Below, piece by piece: positions 40,699 through 51,677 of a DNA stretch of 64,000 bases. The translations under genes and the position numbers were made by a program. This DNA is from Syngnathus acus (taxonomy: Eukaryota > Chordata > Actinopteri > Syngnathiformes > Syngnathidae). How positions within the stretch are numbered: position 1 is the first letter of the stretch; every line of letters starts with the position of its first letter. Location of the stretch: contig NC_051106.1 in NCBI RefSeq assembly GCF_901709675.1, positions 7,636,001 through 7,700,000 on the forward strand, written 5' to 3'. A model generated the notes under the pieces. It was not told the origin of the DNA. It was given only the letters and a program-made list of their open reading frames with translations, and ran no database searches.

Positions 40699-42879
40699 CT
40701 ACTTTTCATAAACAGTTCCTTTTAAGTTCCTCCCCACTCTCTTCCTTTGCGCTTGTGTTTTGTTGCTCTTCAACAGTTCTTCCCGAGTCATCGGCTCAAT
40801 GATGGTCCCCAGCTGGGTGACCACGGCGGGCCTGGTAATCTTCTTAACGGTGCGTTCCGTGTTCCAGTTGCGGCCCACGGGAGAGCGCAAGGTGCTCTCA
40901 AACTGCACGTGACTGGTGAAAGGAAACGGCATCATGCTCACCTGGTGAAGGCTGAGCGAGCTGTTCCTCTTCTCCGAGAGGATCACCCCGGGCAGTTTTT
41001 GGTCTTTCCTTGGCGGCGGTGGGGTCATTTTCACCCGGAACTTCCTGCGCTTGCGGCGGGAGGGCACGAGGCCCGCCCCGCCCCACTCCCCCCAGCCGGG
41101 AAGCGTCGTGTCCACCGCGCTGGGCTTCTCCGCGTTCTCCTGATTCTTCTTCTCCTTGATGAAGTCGGAGATGACGTCGTCGCCGGCGAAGGCTTCTTGA
41201 ATGAGGTCCGTCTGAGCGAGCGTTTCGTCCGAGTCCTCCGTGACCACGGTGGTCGGAGCGAGCGGCATAAGAATGGCCGCGGCGTCTTTTGTGAGAACTT
41301 CTTTCAACGTTATTTCTTTGCTGCGATTTTTCTTCGTTTGTTCAGAGGACGGCTGCGGCTTGACAGGAGGTTTCTCGGGTTGAACTGACTCCTCTTGATT
41401 GAGAAGCTCGATGAACTCCAAAGTCTCCATTTGGTCCGTCTGGCCTCCCGTCAGTTGAAGGGAGGCATCTGCGGGTTCCTCCACTTTTCCACGGTCCTCA
41501 AACTTTTTGGGGTCCTCCTTTTCAAGGGTGTCAGGATCTCGGCGCATTTTACGACGGTTCTCAAACTCGCGCAGGAGAGATTCTTCTTCAGTCTCCTCCA
41601 CCTCACTTTCCTCCTCCTCTTCGACATTTACAGCAGTTCCGGTGGACTCTGCAGTCAAGTCGACGTCACGTGTCTCTTTCACTTTCTCTGCGGGATCTTC
41701 GGAGAGCTTTCCTTTCATCCAGGGATTGGAATCCGTCCCAGGCAGTGCTTCGTTTATAAAATCGGGCACATTTTCCGGGGTTTCGTCTTCCTCGTCCTCG
41801 TCATTCAAAGTAATGGCGAGTTTCTGCGTCAAATCTTTGTTGACCTCCAGCTGCTGCTGCATCGCTTTGCGAGCACTTTGGTCATATTTTGCCATGATGG
41901 CTTTGGACTTGGCCCATTTGCCGCTGTTCTGATGTTTTAACGACATTCTTTCTTGCATCCTGCCCAACTCAATTTTGTTGATCTCCTCTAAAGCAGCCGA
42001 CGGGTCATTTTTCAACATGTCGTCAAAGTTCTTGAGGAAACCTTTGCGCTTTTCTTTGTTGAGCACTCGGTGGTATTTCTTGCTCTTGATCTTCTTCGTA
42101 CGTCGGGCTTTGGCTTCATAGTAGGTCTGCAGAGCCCTGGCCTTCTGAAGCTCAGCACGGCGCATCTTCATCTCCATCAGGCTCATGGCCTTCACGGAAG
42201 CCTCCTCGGCAGGGGTCAAAGTGGGGTCAGTGGTCGGTTGGTTGTTGGCAGACAGGATGGAAAATATTTCCTGTTCAAGGGGAGTTTCTGCTTGCCAGCC
42301 CGTGACAACCTCCCCCATCGGCTTAGGGCCGGGTGGCTCTTGATTCAAAGGGAAAATAAGTTGCTCAGCAGTCCGGTTCTGTCTAATCACACTTTCCCAA
42401 TGGGTCACCTCTGATGCTACTTTCTGAAAGGTCAGGTCTCTCTGGATCCTCTCACTTTCCTGCCTACTGAGAGGGCATTCAATAGTTTTCTTACTTCGCT
42501 GCAGGTTTTTCAGCTGTTTCTTGGAATGGTTCGAGACAGCTGAGACTTTGTTCATGGAATTCAGGAGATCCGACAAATTTATTTTGTCGCCCTCCCCCTC
42601 TGCATTGACGGTAAATTCAGACTTTTGCACAGCCGGCTCCGATCGCTCCCCGAGCTTTTTCTTTCGTTTCGCACCTCCGAGAGAGCTGATAGCCTCCACT
42701 AGCTTTAGCCGTTTGCGTTCATCATCGCTGTCTTGCTCCAAGTCACTAGCGATAGTCTCATCAGCTTCTGTTAAGTCATCTTGAAAATCGTAGCTTACTT
42801 CTGGCTTGTCATCTACAACGCTCACGGCCTTCTTGCGATTCTTCTTCATCGTCCGCTTTTTCGTCAAAACCTTCGCCAT
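40699..42879 (-). CDS. utp14: UTP14, small-subunit processome protein, intronless
   Basis: Nucleolar component of the U3 snoRNP/SSU processome needed for 18S rRNA maturation; yeast Utp14 activates the helicase Dhr1. A single uninterrupted frame of 2181 nt encodes 726 aa (human UTP14A 771). The Lys-rich start MAKVLTKKRTMKK, the acidic stretches around residue 400, the motifs HWESVIRQNR, NNQPTTDPTLTPAEE, KIKSKKYHR and NPWMKG, and a C-terminal segment ending KRVGRNLKGTVYEK are Utp14 family features. There are no introns and no frameshift. Mammalian UTP14A is multi-exon, whereas UTP14C is an intronless retrocopy, so this may also be a retrogene. Frames on the other strand (for example 40747-41388) are shadows. 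Confidence 0.95.
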   Translation of the reverse strand: MAKVLTKKRTMKKNRKKAVSVVDDKPEVSYDFQDDLTEADETIASDLEQDSDDERKRLKLVEAISSLGGAKRKKKLGERSEPAVQKSEFTVNAEGEGDKINLSDLLNSMNKVSAVSNHSKKQLKNLQRSKKTIECPLSRQESERIQRDLTFQKVASEVTHWESVIRQNRTAEQLIFPLNQEPPGPKPMGEVVTGWQAETPLEQEIFSILSANNQPTTDPTLTPAEEASVKAMSLMEMKMRRAELQKARALQTYYEAKARRTKKIKSKKYHRVLNKEKRKGFLKNFDDMLKNDPSAALEEINKIELGRMQERMSLKHQNSGKWAKSKAIMAKYDQSARKAMQQQLEVNKDLTQKLAITLNDEDEEDETPENVPDFINEALPGTDSNPWMKGKLSEDPAEKVKETRDVDLTAESTGTAVNVEEEEESEVEETEEESLLREFENRRKMRRDPDTLEKEDPKKFEDRGKVEEPADASLQLTGGQTDQMETLEFIELLNQEESVQPEKPPVKPQPSSEQTKKNRSKEITLKEVLTKDAAAILMPLAPTTVVTEDSDETLAQTDLIQEAFAGDDVISDFIKEKKNQENAEKPSAVDTTLPGWGEWGGAGLVPSRRKRRKFRVKMTPPPPRKDQKLPGVILSEKRNSSLSLHQVSMMPFPFTSHVQFESTLRSPVGRNWNTERTVKKITRPAVVTQLGTIIEPMTREELLKSNKTQAQRKRVGRNLKGTVYEK

Positions 42880-43328
42880 GTTGCTGCTGACAACACAGGA
42901 GGATGGGTGACTCGAGAATACACGTGTAGTGACAACAAGTATTACTACTTCCGCCTCCTCGTCTTCTTCGGCTCTGTTACTACTCCCTTGCCATAATATA
43001 TGAAATAGTTACAACGCCCCCTAGAGTCTTCAGCGCGTTACACGTGGATGGCAAGAAAGCGAAAAACAAAGGCGGCCGGTATATTGTTCGGCATACAGTT
43101 GCACGCAACGTCGTAAGATTCCCCAAAGATTCAGTTTATTGCCTTTTAATGGGAACGTTGTCCCTTCTAACATGGCCGACACCGAATCACCTAAGTTAGC
43201 TAGGCAGCTACAACGCGCCGGTGTATAGTCTTCGAATTTGTAGGCACGATAAGCCATGGAGACTAGTTTCCAAGTAAGATATTAAACATTTTAATACACA
43301 AAACAGCAAATCTGAGTACCAAACTATA
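42880..43328. other. utp14 upstream region
   Basis: Holds an ETS-like CGGAAGT on the - strand (42947-42953) about 70 bp upstream of the utp14 ATG, and CACGTG (43030-43035). A 75-codon - strand frame at 43030-43257 has no family resemblance and I do not call it. Confidence 0.35.
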
Positions 43329-44263
43329 TTTATTGTATACAGTAGTAAAAGACCACAAATAATATACAAATCAGTAGAGAAACAAAACGTCAGAAGACCT
43401 GGGCAACCTTGTAACTTTTTGAGCTACTCCACCATGGCTAGGTAAGTGTGCTCTCATTTGAACAAACAATACAAACAGCTGATGTACTGAACACACAAAA
43501 AACACTGTAGGGGCAATGTCATCTATTTCTAATAATAAAGGGTTAACTATTTTACAGCATGTCTAACTTAACCTGAAGCTTTAGATCTTTAGATCTAATG
43601 AGATGTCCCCATGCCTTCCCATGTCAACTATTGTTGCGTTTGCGCTAAATGTTCTTCATCGTAGGCCACACACGCACACAAACAAACAGTCACTCACACA
43701 CAGACACAAACTCAAGTGAGGTGTAGGTGTTAATAATATACTGTCATAAATCCATGTCCTCTTGCTGTGTGAATAAATACTTGGTGGTACGGAAGTAGTC
43801 TCTCTCTCTTGGACATGCAGAAACCAAAAAAGCAGCAACTAAGCAAAAATACAGACTTCCTTTGAGTTCCTTGTTTGGTCGTGTTAAAGTTTTGATACTT
43901 ACATCCCATTCTGAACTGTGTGCACAGAGTTAGAGCTTAAAAACATAAACAGTCATTTAGCGAAAGCGGCTAGAAATAATAACATGTTGACGGCGGCAGG
44001 CTAACATGTGCCCACGCAAACTAGACAATTCCGAAAACGCTCACTGGCGACAAAGCTGTTGCATCGTTGGTCCGAACCGACGCCAGTGTTAGAGAACCCC
44101 TAAGTACCCCACCCAGATACGCACACAAAAAAATAAATCACAACGGATGTACTGTAGCTTAAGTGAATAATAATAACAATATAAATAGCTGAGAGAAGCG
44201 ATGGAAAAGGGTGATGAATGTGGGCTTGAGCAAGTTGGGTCTGTCAACAGGGTAGAAGGATGC
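43329..44263 (-). other. sumo3: Probable sumo3 3' UTR
   Basis: About 0.93 kb without coding features between the sumo3 stop and an AATAAA on the - strand (43329-43334). Long 3' UTRs are usual for SUMO genes. Confidence 0.45.
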
Positions 44264-45834
44264 TTAGCAGCGGCCGCCCGTCTGCTGCTGGAAAACGTCT
44301 ATGGTGTCTTCGTCTTCCATCTCAAGCTAGAGGGAAAAAAAACAAAAGGTAAGAGGTATTTTTCTGCTAAGTCTTGAGGTTCCATTGTAACCGACATCCT
44401 GTCCGTAAGCGAAAAAAAGGGCCAGGCTCACAAACCTGCGAAGGCGTATCGTTCTCGTTGATGGGCTGCCCGTCAAACCTGAACCTGATCTGCCTAAGTG
44501 AGAGTCCCTGTATGAACGAGACGATAAAATGAGACTGTGTGGGCCGCGTTGTATCTTTAGATCAGAATAAGGCCTCTTCTAAAAACCTCACCAAAAACAA
44601 GTAGCAAATCTCACCTGTCGTTCGCAGTACGCCTTCATGAGTTTACTGAGGGCCGTGTGCCTTTTGATTTTGAACTGGACCACCGAGCCATCCTGCCCCG
44701 CGACCTTGAGGTTGATGTGGTCATTCTCGGTCTTGACGCCCTCCTGCGCATATCCAAGGTGAGATGGATATTTTGTCAAAACATTCAGTTAGCAGAGGAG
44801 AAAGCTATTCATAATTTCATTTCTGTTTAACCCATACATGCTGTTTGCAAATGACCCCCGAAAAAAACCACAACAATGATGCCGTAAGCCTGTATTACTT
44901 ATGGAATTGTGGTAACTTGGAATCTTGAAACACTTCAGAACTGTCTGCGTTTAGCCCAGGTTTCATGAAACATGCACTTATAGGGCGAGGAAGATTCATC
45001 GCTGAATCTGGATCATTGGGGGATCTTGAAACAATTAAAAAGTAAAACAATGATCATGCAAAGTAAACTTAAGCGACCTCAGAGGTCAGAGGATTAATAT
45101 TTATTAAGAAGTAATAATTACATTTTGAAAACAGTAAGTTCATTATGGAATACCATTATGAAGATATTCATGTGTATGAAAATAAACAGTATGTAAGGGT
45201 TAACAGGCAAACATGAAAACACAAAATTACATTAGCGTAAAATTGAAAATAATATTAAACACAATAGCCGAGGCCTCAAACGACAGCCTCATAGCACCAA
45301 TTCCGCTAACGTTGGCTTCGATGCTAGCAGGCAGATACGTCACTCGCTCACAAACGTTTCAATTTGGGCCACGCAAGTAGGCTCGTTTCGTCCAAATGTG
45401 CTACAAGAAGGCCCAGGGAGAATAAAACTAACACAATTGGGGCTCTGTAGCGTGAAGCATTGCGTTAATTTGGTATGATGTGCGAGTCGTTAACCCATTG
45501 TGACGGCGAGGGTTTGCGGCAGTTGCGCACATTGCGTGCTGCCGTTTCGAGAACCCCCCCCCCCCCCCCCCCTCCCCAAAATAGAAAGAAAGAAAAATCC
45601 TCAAACCACTTTATTTTAATATTTAAAAATCACAAAGGTCGGAAGTTAACGCTCCAGAACGTTGGATGATTTCAACACAAATAAAGGAAGACTCGTTCAT
45701 TTGCGAAACAAACACTGCGCCAATTGAGAGAAACGTGCAAAATACAGGCCATTTCCCCATGGCAAAAAACGTTTAGATAAGCTATCACCTTTTTAAACAA
45801 CGCCAAGTCTCACCTTTGGCTTTTCCTCTGACAT
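44264..45834 (-). CDS. sumo3: SUMO3, small ubiquitin-like modifier
   Basis: Conjugated to lysines by UBA2/SAE1 and UBC9 after C-terminal trimming. Exons in order: 45834-45814 (21 nt), 44743-44615 (129), 44507-44436 (72), 44326-44264 (63), giving 94 aa. [15 protein letters not shown] has the VKTE consensus whose Lys11 allows poly-SUMO chains. The ubiquitin fold and the QQQTGG processing site are intact. The removable tail after Gly-Gly is only Arg-Cys; human SUMO3 has 11 residues and SUMO2 two. Paralogue choice rests on the KEGVKTEN start and on synteny with TSPEAR and PTTG1IP, as in human 21q22.3. Intron 44744-45813 holds a C-run. Confidence 0.97.
45554..45572. repeat. Homopolymer C-run
   Basis: A run of about 19 C followed by TCCCC within sumo3 intron 1; the - strand is G-rich and could form a G-quadruplex in the pre-mRNA. 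Confidence 0.85.
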
Positions 45835-45949
45835 GGCTGCCGGATTTCAAAATGCAGAGGAAAGAAAGAAGATTTTTATAAAAGCCGGTTGACTGCGTGT
45901 TTGTATTTTATTTTGTCTTCCTGCCGCCTTGTGTCCTCGGCTAGCTTCC

Positions 45950-46110
45950 TCCGGTGACGGGAGCGCGCGTTGAAACGCTATCGTGAAATTAATTGGATGC
46001 CCGGAGACACGTGACCACCAAGTCGCGGGAACGCGGAGGCGGGAGCGCGCGCTGCCACCCTCTTTCAAAATCCTCGGCCACGCGCACTGGGAGGACTCCG
46101 CTGGGATTGC
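45950..46110 (-). promoter_or_regulatory. sumo3: CpG-rich sumo3 promoter
   Basis: GC- and CpG-dense stretch upstream of the sumo3 start with several GCGCGC blocks, a CACGTGAC E-box/USF-type site at 46008-46015 and an ATTGG (inverted CCAAT) about 20 bp to its left. No TATA box is seen. From 46111 to 46299 there is no gene. Confidence 0.5.
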
Positions 46111-46299
46111 GAAATTCCTAAATTGGAAGCTTTTCATGGGAATAAACTGAAACAAAGCACTTTGAAAAAAAAATGCATATTAAATTGCAATTGCAATTTT
46201 AGGAGGAACACCAAAATTATATAATTTCTCCACTCTTTCGGCAGCCACACTTTTGCCATGCAAACAAAATACAAAATGTGGTTGGTGTCCGTTTTATAC

Positions 46300-46831
46300 T
46301 TTATTTCCTACAGAACGTGTATCTTTACAAGGTGTATCAGTGAATGACACACATTCACCTTAAATTAACATTTTAAAACAGGACAAAAGTGCAAAAAAAA
46401 AAAAAGGTTCTTAATGCTACAATTCAAAATTGAACAACTACTTAAATACATTGAAGGACCCTTGGAAAGTTAGTTGAACAGATTTCCTTCACCAAATGTT
46501 TATTCAGGAGCCAAACAATATGATAAAAACAAACTACTTAAGACTGATATCAGCTTATAGACATCACGTATGGTCAGAAAACATCTAAAAATACATCAAG
46601 CTCGAGAAATATTATTTGTCGTGGCCACTTTTAGCAAATAGGTAGCGTGGAGTGGGAAAAAACAGCAAAATCGTTCTTGTATAGCCTCGTCTCGTCACAC
46701 AACATTAATCTCTGTTGGCTGAATGACATCGGCATCTACTGTATAATAATTACATGGCAATTTACTTTAATTCATTACTGCAAAAAATAAACAGGTGTTT
46801 TGTTAAATAAAGTCCCGCTGTTTAAATCCTC
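46300..46831 (-). other. pttg1ip: Probable pttg1ip 3' UTR
   Basis: AT-rich, no coding exon, ending at a - strand AATAAA (46300-46305) about 0.53 kb past the stop. Confidence 0.45.
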
Positions 46832-48799
46832 TCATCCAAATCGGGAATATGGATTTGGTCCACTTAGGCCTGGTAGAAAACGTTCAAAGTTAGCATCGTT
46901 GAAAATAATTACAATAATCCATCAATCACAGGAAAAGGCCTCACCGTATTTCTGCCTGATGTCATCGTGTCTCTGTTTCATCTCGGCACGCCTGCGGAGA
47001 CATAAGCAATGACAAATCATGACCACAATAAAAGAATCAAAATTGTGTTAAAGAAAATAACGATTTTTTTTTTTCCCCAAAATAATTTTCATTACCTTCC
47101 CTCCTGTTTGTTCCTTGACTTGTTTACCTGCCTCTCCATCTGGGACACAAAACTTGACGATCTGGCGCAAAAAACAAAAACAATTAAATAACCATTAAAT
47201 CATTAAATCCTTTACATAGGTTCCTAAAGATATCAAAGCACAAATGTGATGAACTCATGTTTCTTGTATGTTAGCATCGGAGGCTATTTGGCGTTTTAAA
47301 AGTCACAATGTGTAATTGTTTTTCTGCTGCATTACGAAACGAGAGACTTACCCAATGTTTTCACACTTGCAGCAGCAGAACATGCAGATCAGCAGGGCGA
47401 TGATGATAATGCCACCAAACACTGCAAGCGTGATGATCAAGTTCTGGAAGTTCACTGCGCAGCAGAGAATGCACCAAAACGGGTGAGGCATTTTATTTAC
47501 TTTTATTTATTTATTTTGCATTGGTGTGCCTAATGCTGTGACCAGCGTGTGTGCATATTGTGCGAGGGTATCATCTTACTCCAACACAGGCCCCAGCGGG
47601 CGTCATAGAGCGGACAAAGTGAATGCGGTGGCAGGATGGTCCTCACTGGATACGTAACACACGTCTTGGTTTTGATACACCACAAACACTATGGAAAAAC
47701 AAAACAAAAAAAAGATAGATAATGATTCATATCTGCTGAGGAATTTCAAAGATTGACAAAGAAGGGAGGGGGAGGAGGGAGGCACAGAATGAGATCAGTT
47801 AGTGCTCAAACCGGTCGGACAGGTGCGGCCGTGGTGAAGTTTTGGCCTCTTTTGAGTTCCCTCACATGAAGCAAACATAAAAGACTTCCTTCAAGGTTGC
47901 TTACCGTCACGTTGCTCAGACATTGCTCGCAGCTCGTCCCGTTCATGGACTCGCAAGCTGTGTCAGAAGAGGATTAATAACAATTAAAATACAATGTTGA
48001 CATTTCTCACTTTACCAGACAAAGTAGTAATGATGCTAAAAGCTCTTGAGGCTGAAGGGGTGAAAAGACACATTGTATTCAAGTATCTGTTTTAAAATGG
48101 AGGGCGTAAAAAGTTGTCAGGAAAAGAAATATTCAAGATGAGGCAAATTTTTACTCAAGTATTTGTCCTTCTTTATTTCCTACTGGTGCCATGAGGACTA
48201 AATGAGGTCCTTGGTGTGTTTGTTGTGTCCTGCTCATCCTAGTGGGAATCTCGCCATGGAGACCAAGAGTGGAATAAAAAAACATTCTTGTCTTCAAGGA
48301 GACAATCTTGGCCCCCAGATAGTCTTAGTTGTGTAATTTCACGCCACCATTTTTTAATTTTTATTTACTTTTGCACCAGTCCCTTTCAAGTAAATAAATT
48401 TTTTTTTTGAAAATAAATATATAAATGGCACTGCAGATAAAGTAACACCGTTTGGTATTTCTTTTGTAAAATAGGGGAATGGGAATTGAAAAGAAAAAAA
48501 TGTTTGGAGGAAATAGATTAGAAAAAACATGGCGTGAGTTTAATAGTTCACCTTTGTTTTTTGACAAAACGCCAAAACTAACAAACCAATCAAGACTTCA
48601 ATATTTCGTCTTCAACCCGCATGACATTGACGCCAAACGACTTTATATATTAGTACACGTTAACGCAAGTAAAATGTTAGAAAAAGGGGGAAAGAAGGTG
48701 TTTCTTCTTACCTACACCAGGTGTGGCATTTTGGGCTAAAACTTGAGTCGAAGACAACGCAAGAAAAATGACAACTGCAGCTAAACTCCTAATATCCAT
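46832..48799 (-). CDS. pttg1ip: PTTG1-interacting protein (PBF)
   Basis: A type I membrane protein reported to bind securin and to be internalised from the cell surface. Exons in order: 48799-48712, 47957-47905, 47688-47580, 47454-47352, 47161-47096, 46991-46945, 46869-46832, giving 167 aa (human 180). It has a signal peptide (MDIRSLAAVVIFLALSS...), a Cys-rich PSI-like ectodomain (CEQCLSNVTCLWC, RWGLCW), one membrane helix (LIITLAVFGGIIIIALLI) followed by CMFCCCKC, a basic/coiled segment (RRAEMKQRHDDIRQKYG) and a C-terminal NPYSRFG with the YSRF endocytosis signal. The ATG at 48799 was preferred over an upstream in-frame ATG because the signal peptide starts there. Intron 47958-48711 shows nothing else. 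Confidence 0.95.
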
Positions 48800-51677
48800 C
48801 TCGGTTTGGTTGATAATTCTTATATTCCTCCGGTAGTTCGTAAATTTCATCCAGTGGGTGAGAGGAAACCCGACGGTCTGCTTCGGGTTCTTAACGCGAG
48901 ACGCCGAAATTCTAACTCGCACGCAAGAGAAGGAAGGCGTGTGCGATTACGTTCCAGTGAGAGGAAACACTGACACATTTTAAGTGCGTCATCCAATCAA
49001 AAATATACAAGACTATTTTTGTTTTATAAATTGTTCCTTGTATATTTTGCGTCATAAAATTCCTTTTCTTTTCAGATTCTTTAGTTGTTTTACTTATACA
49101 ATCAAACAAAGATATCCTAAATTTAATTAAAAAAATGTAGCATTTACAATTCAATCAAAGAATGCAGTGTCTTTTAGGAGGTAATTGCATATTTAAAAAA
49201 AAAACTTTTTGAAGCAAACTATATTGTCAGCCAGGGGCGCATAGAGAGTGGGGGCAACGGGGTGGAGTATTATGTCTAGTAGCATTATGCTAGCAGACTT
49301 TCATAATACAAAGTTAGGTTAGTTGAATACAAGAAATCCACTTACATCAATGGACAATTCCTATAATTTATTAAAGCATGATTTTTAAATTCAGTTGAAA
49401 ATAAAAAATAACAACACACATCTCTTTCTCTTATTTTTTTGTCTCTCAACAAGCACGATGTTTAAAGATGATAGTAAGCATAACATGAAAATGTAATTAT
49501 AATAAATAAAAAGACCCACATTGGCCGCCTGCGGCTGATGGCAGGATTTTTTTTTTTTTTCCTGTCGCCCCACCCGAGATCGCAAACTGCTTAAGTTCCT
49601 GTTGGGTAAAATAGCCGTGACGGACAGAAGCGAACAGCTCGAACACAAAGAACAGGCGGTTGGTTCCAGGGTCCTTGTTATGTATGGCTTCTTCAGTTTT
49701 GCGCTTATTTATTGCCAAAAGTTCAAGCTGGATGGAACCTTTGTCATGTTATGCAAAATCCATATTTGTCTCTTCACAGTTTCATAGACTGCATTTCATA
49801 TTTCCCCAATTAGTGGCCAGAGGGGGCGCTCATTTACTCAAGTGCAGATGGGACGAGGTGCATAGCTCCAAAGAAGAACATTTTACTGAGTGGATACATG
49901 TCAAGGTGTCTAAAGATCGGAAGACTATCGACTGATTCTGTACCTTTGGTTGCTACTGTTTTGGTTAGCAACAGAGTTGACTTGGCCTCAGCAGTTAAGT
50001 GTTGTGTGAACAATAGCTTCAATGCTAATGCCACTATTTGAGGAAATACGGTATGCACCTTTAGAATAGTTTTTTTTTTTTAAATAGACGACACAGCCCT
50101 CCTCCATTAACACACTCATCAATACTCACACTCAATACTCATCAATGTTAATAAATACATAACCTCATGCCTCCCTCCCATTAAATGTCCCCGTACTCTT
50201 CCCTTGCCTTTAACACACAATCACATCATCATCATTTGCGTAGTCATATAAATACATCTAATACACTTGTTACTTCTCTTCCTTTCATTTTCCAATATAA
50301 TGCGGTTTGGATTACAACATGGTACACATACACACACACAGCAGCATTCCACACACAGCACTTTTAGCAGTGGCGTTGTTGTAGTTATAATAGCAGAACC
50401 AGAAAGTAAAGTCACACGGAAACATACAGACAGATTGGTGCGCTTATGTCATTGTTGCTATGAAGAAAAAAAAAAACAGTCAGCATGATCAAACAAGCAT
50501 ATACAGTACTTTTGGTGTAAAAAAAAAAAAAAAAAAAAAAGATAAATTCATAATTTTCTCTCCGAGTCACATGAATGGCACTGCCAGTGAATGACACCCT
50601 TTAAATTGCTCGTATCTTACACAAGAGGTGTCCCATCACCTTTAGCGTAGATTCTCTATCGGTGGTACAGTGCTGTGAGCGCCAAAAACTCAATAATAAC
50701 TCTTATTATGTGTGATAAACAATACAAAAACAGAACAACTCGGTTCAGTTTGTGTTTGACTCATGTGAGTGGAACGCGGTACATCACATTGGTTGTCTTC
50801 CTTGATATTGTTCCAAGCAGCTTTCTGTTTGGCTGTAGTTTCTTCTAATGGCCACACAGTGGCACTGGTGAGTGAATGTCTTCTTTTCTTAACCCCTTGT
50901 CCAAAAAGAAGACCCCCCCCCCTCCCTTAATAACAATAGATGCGATAGAAGTGATGTCACATGGAAAAGAAACAGTGACAAAAGCAAGCAAAGATTTGAA
51001 CACTAACTTAATAATATGCGACGAGAGTGAAGATGGAAGGAAAGAAAGAGCCCTGCAAGTTCAACTTGGTCCTAAGGTGGTGGAGTCCTATCAGGGAGCC
51101 ATACCTTGCGGCCTCAGAGGTAGGCCCCATGGTTCCTGGATGAGAAACCCCCAGCATCCTAAGAGGTAGCCATGGTCCAGCGGCGGGTTCTTGGGAGAGA
51201 TCTTTGAAGTCTTCTAGGGGTGTCGAGATTCAGCCTCCAGTCCCCAGGTCGGTTGGATCCAAGAAGGGACTCTAAGGTCCTGTGTTAGAGACCATACCCG
51301 AATATTTTAATGCAGCCCACAGAGAGAAAAGCTAGGTCCTCCAAGGAGTCCCCGAAGTCCTGGTCAAAGTAGGACAGGACAGCTGATGGATGTTTTGTGC
51401 TAGAGGCCTACGTAGAAGGAAATCTGAGCTTTTGGAGTGTGCTTGAACATCTACATGCAAGGGCTACCACTGGGGTAATGTGAAAGGACTGTGCTCCAAA
51501 ATCCAGATTCATGTGTCATGCTTTAAAAAAAAAAATGGTGAAATGTCTTCAACCCAGTTCCATTGATCCCTGCGGGTTCAGCATCCACTTTTCCATCCTT
51601 GGTAGGAGTTGGGGCGACTTCCCCCATCCAGGAGAGGCGTCGTTAGCCGCTGGGGAAAACCGATTGGCCAACGGCAA
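48800..51677. other. pttg1ip promoter side and myosin-X 3' UTR
   Basis: No coding exon is recognised. The left part must hold the pttg1ip promoter. The right part, up to the myosin stop, is probably a long 3' UTR containing A-runs and CA stretches. A CTCF-like motif lies at 49815-49830. Confidence 0.4.

Noticed and set aside
40747-41940. + strand frames of 213 and 181 aa opposite utp14
   Set aside because: Antisense to a strong conserved frame; no recognisable domain.
43030-43257. - strand 75-codon frame upstream of utp14
   Set aside because: No family match, no splice logic and poor coding character; probably noncoding.
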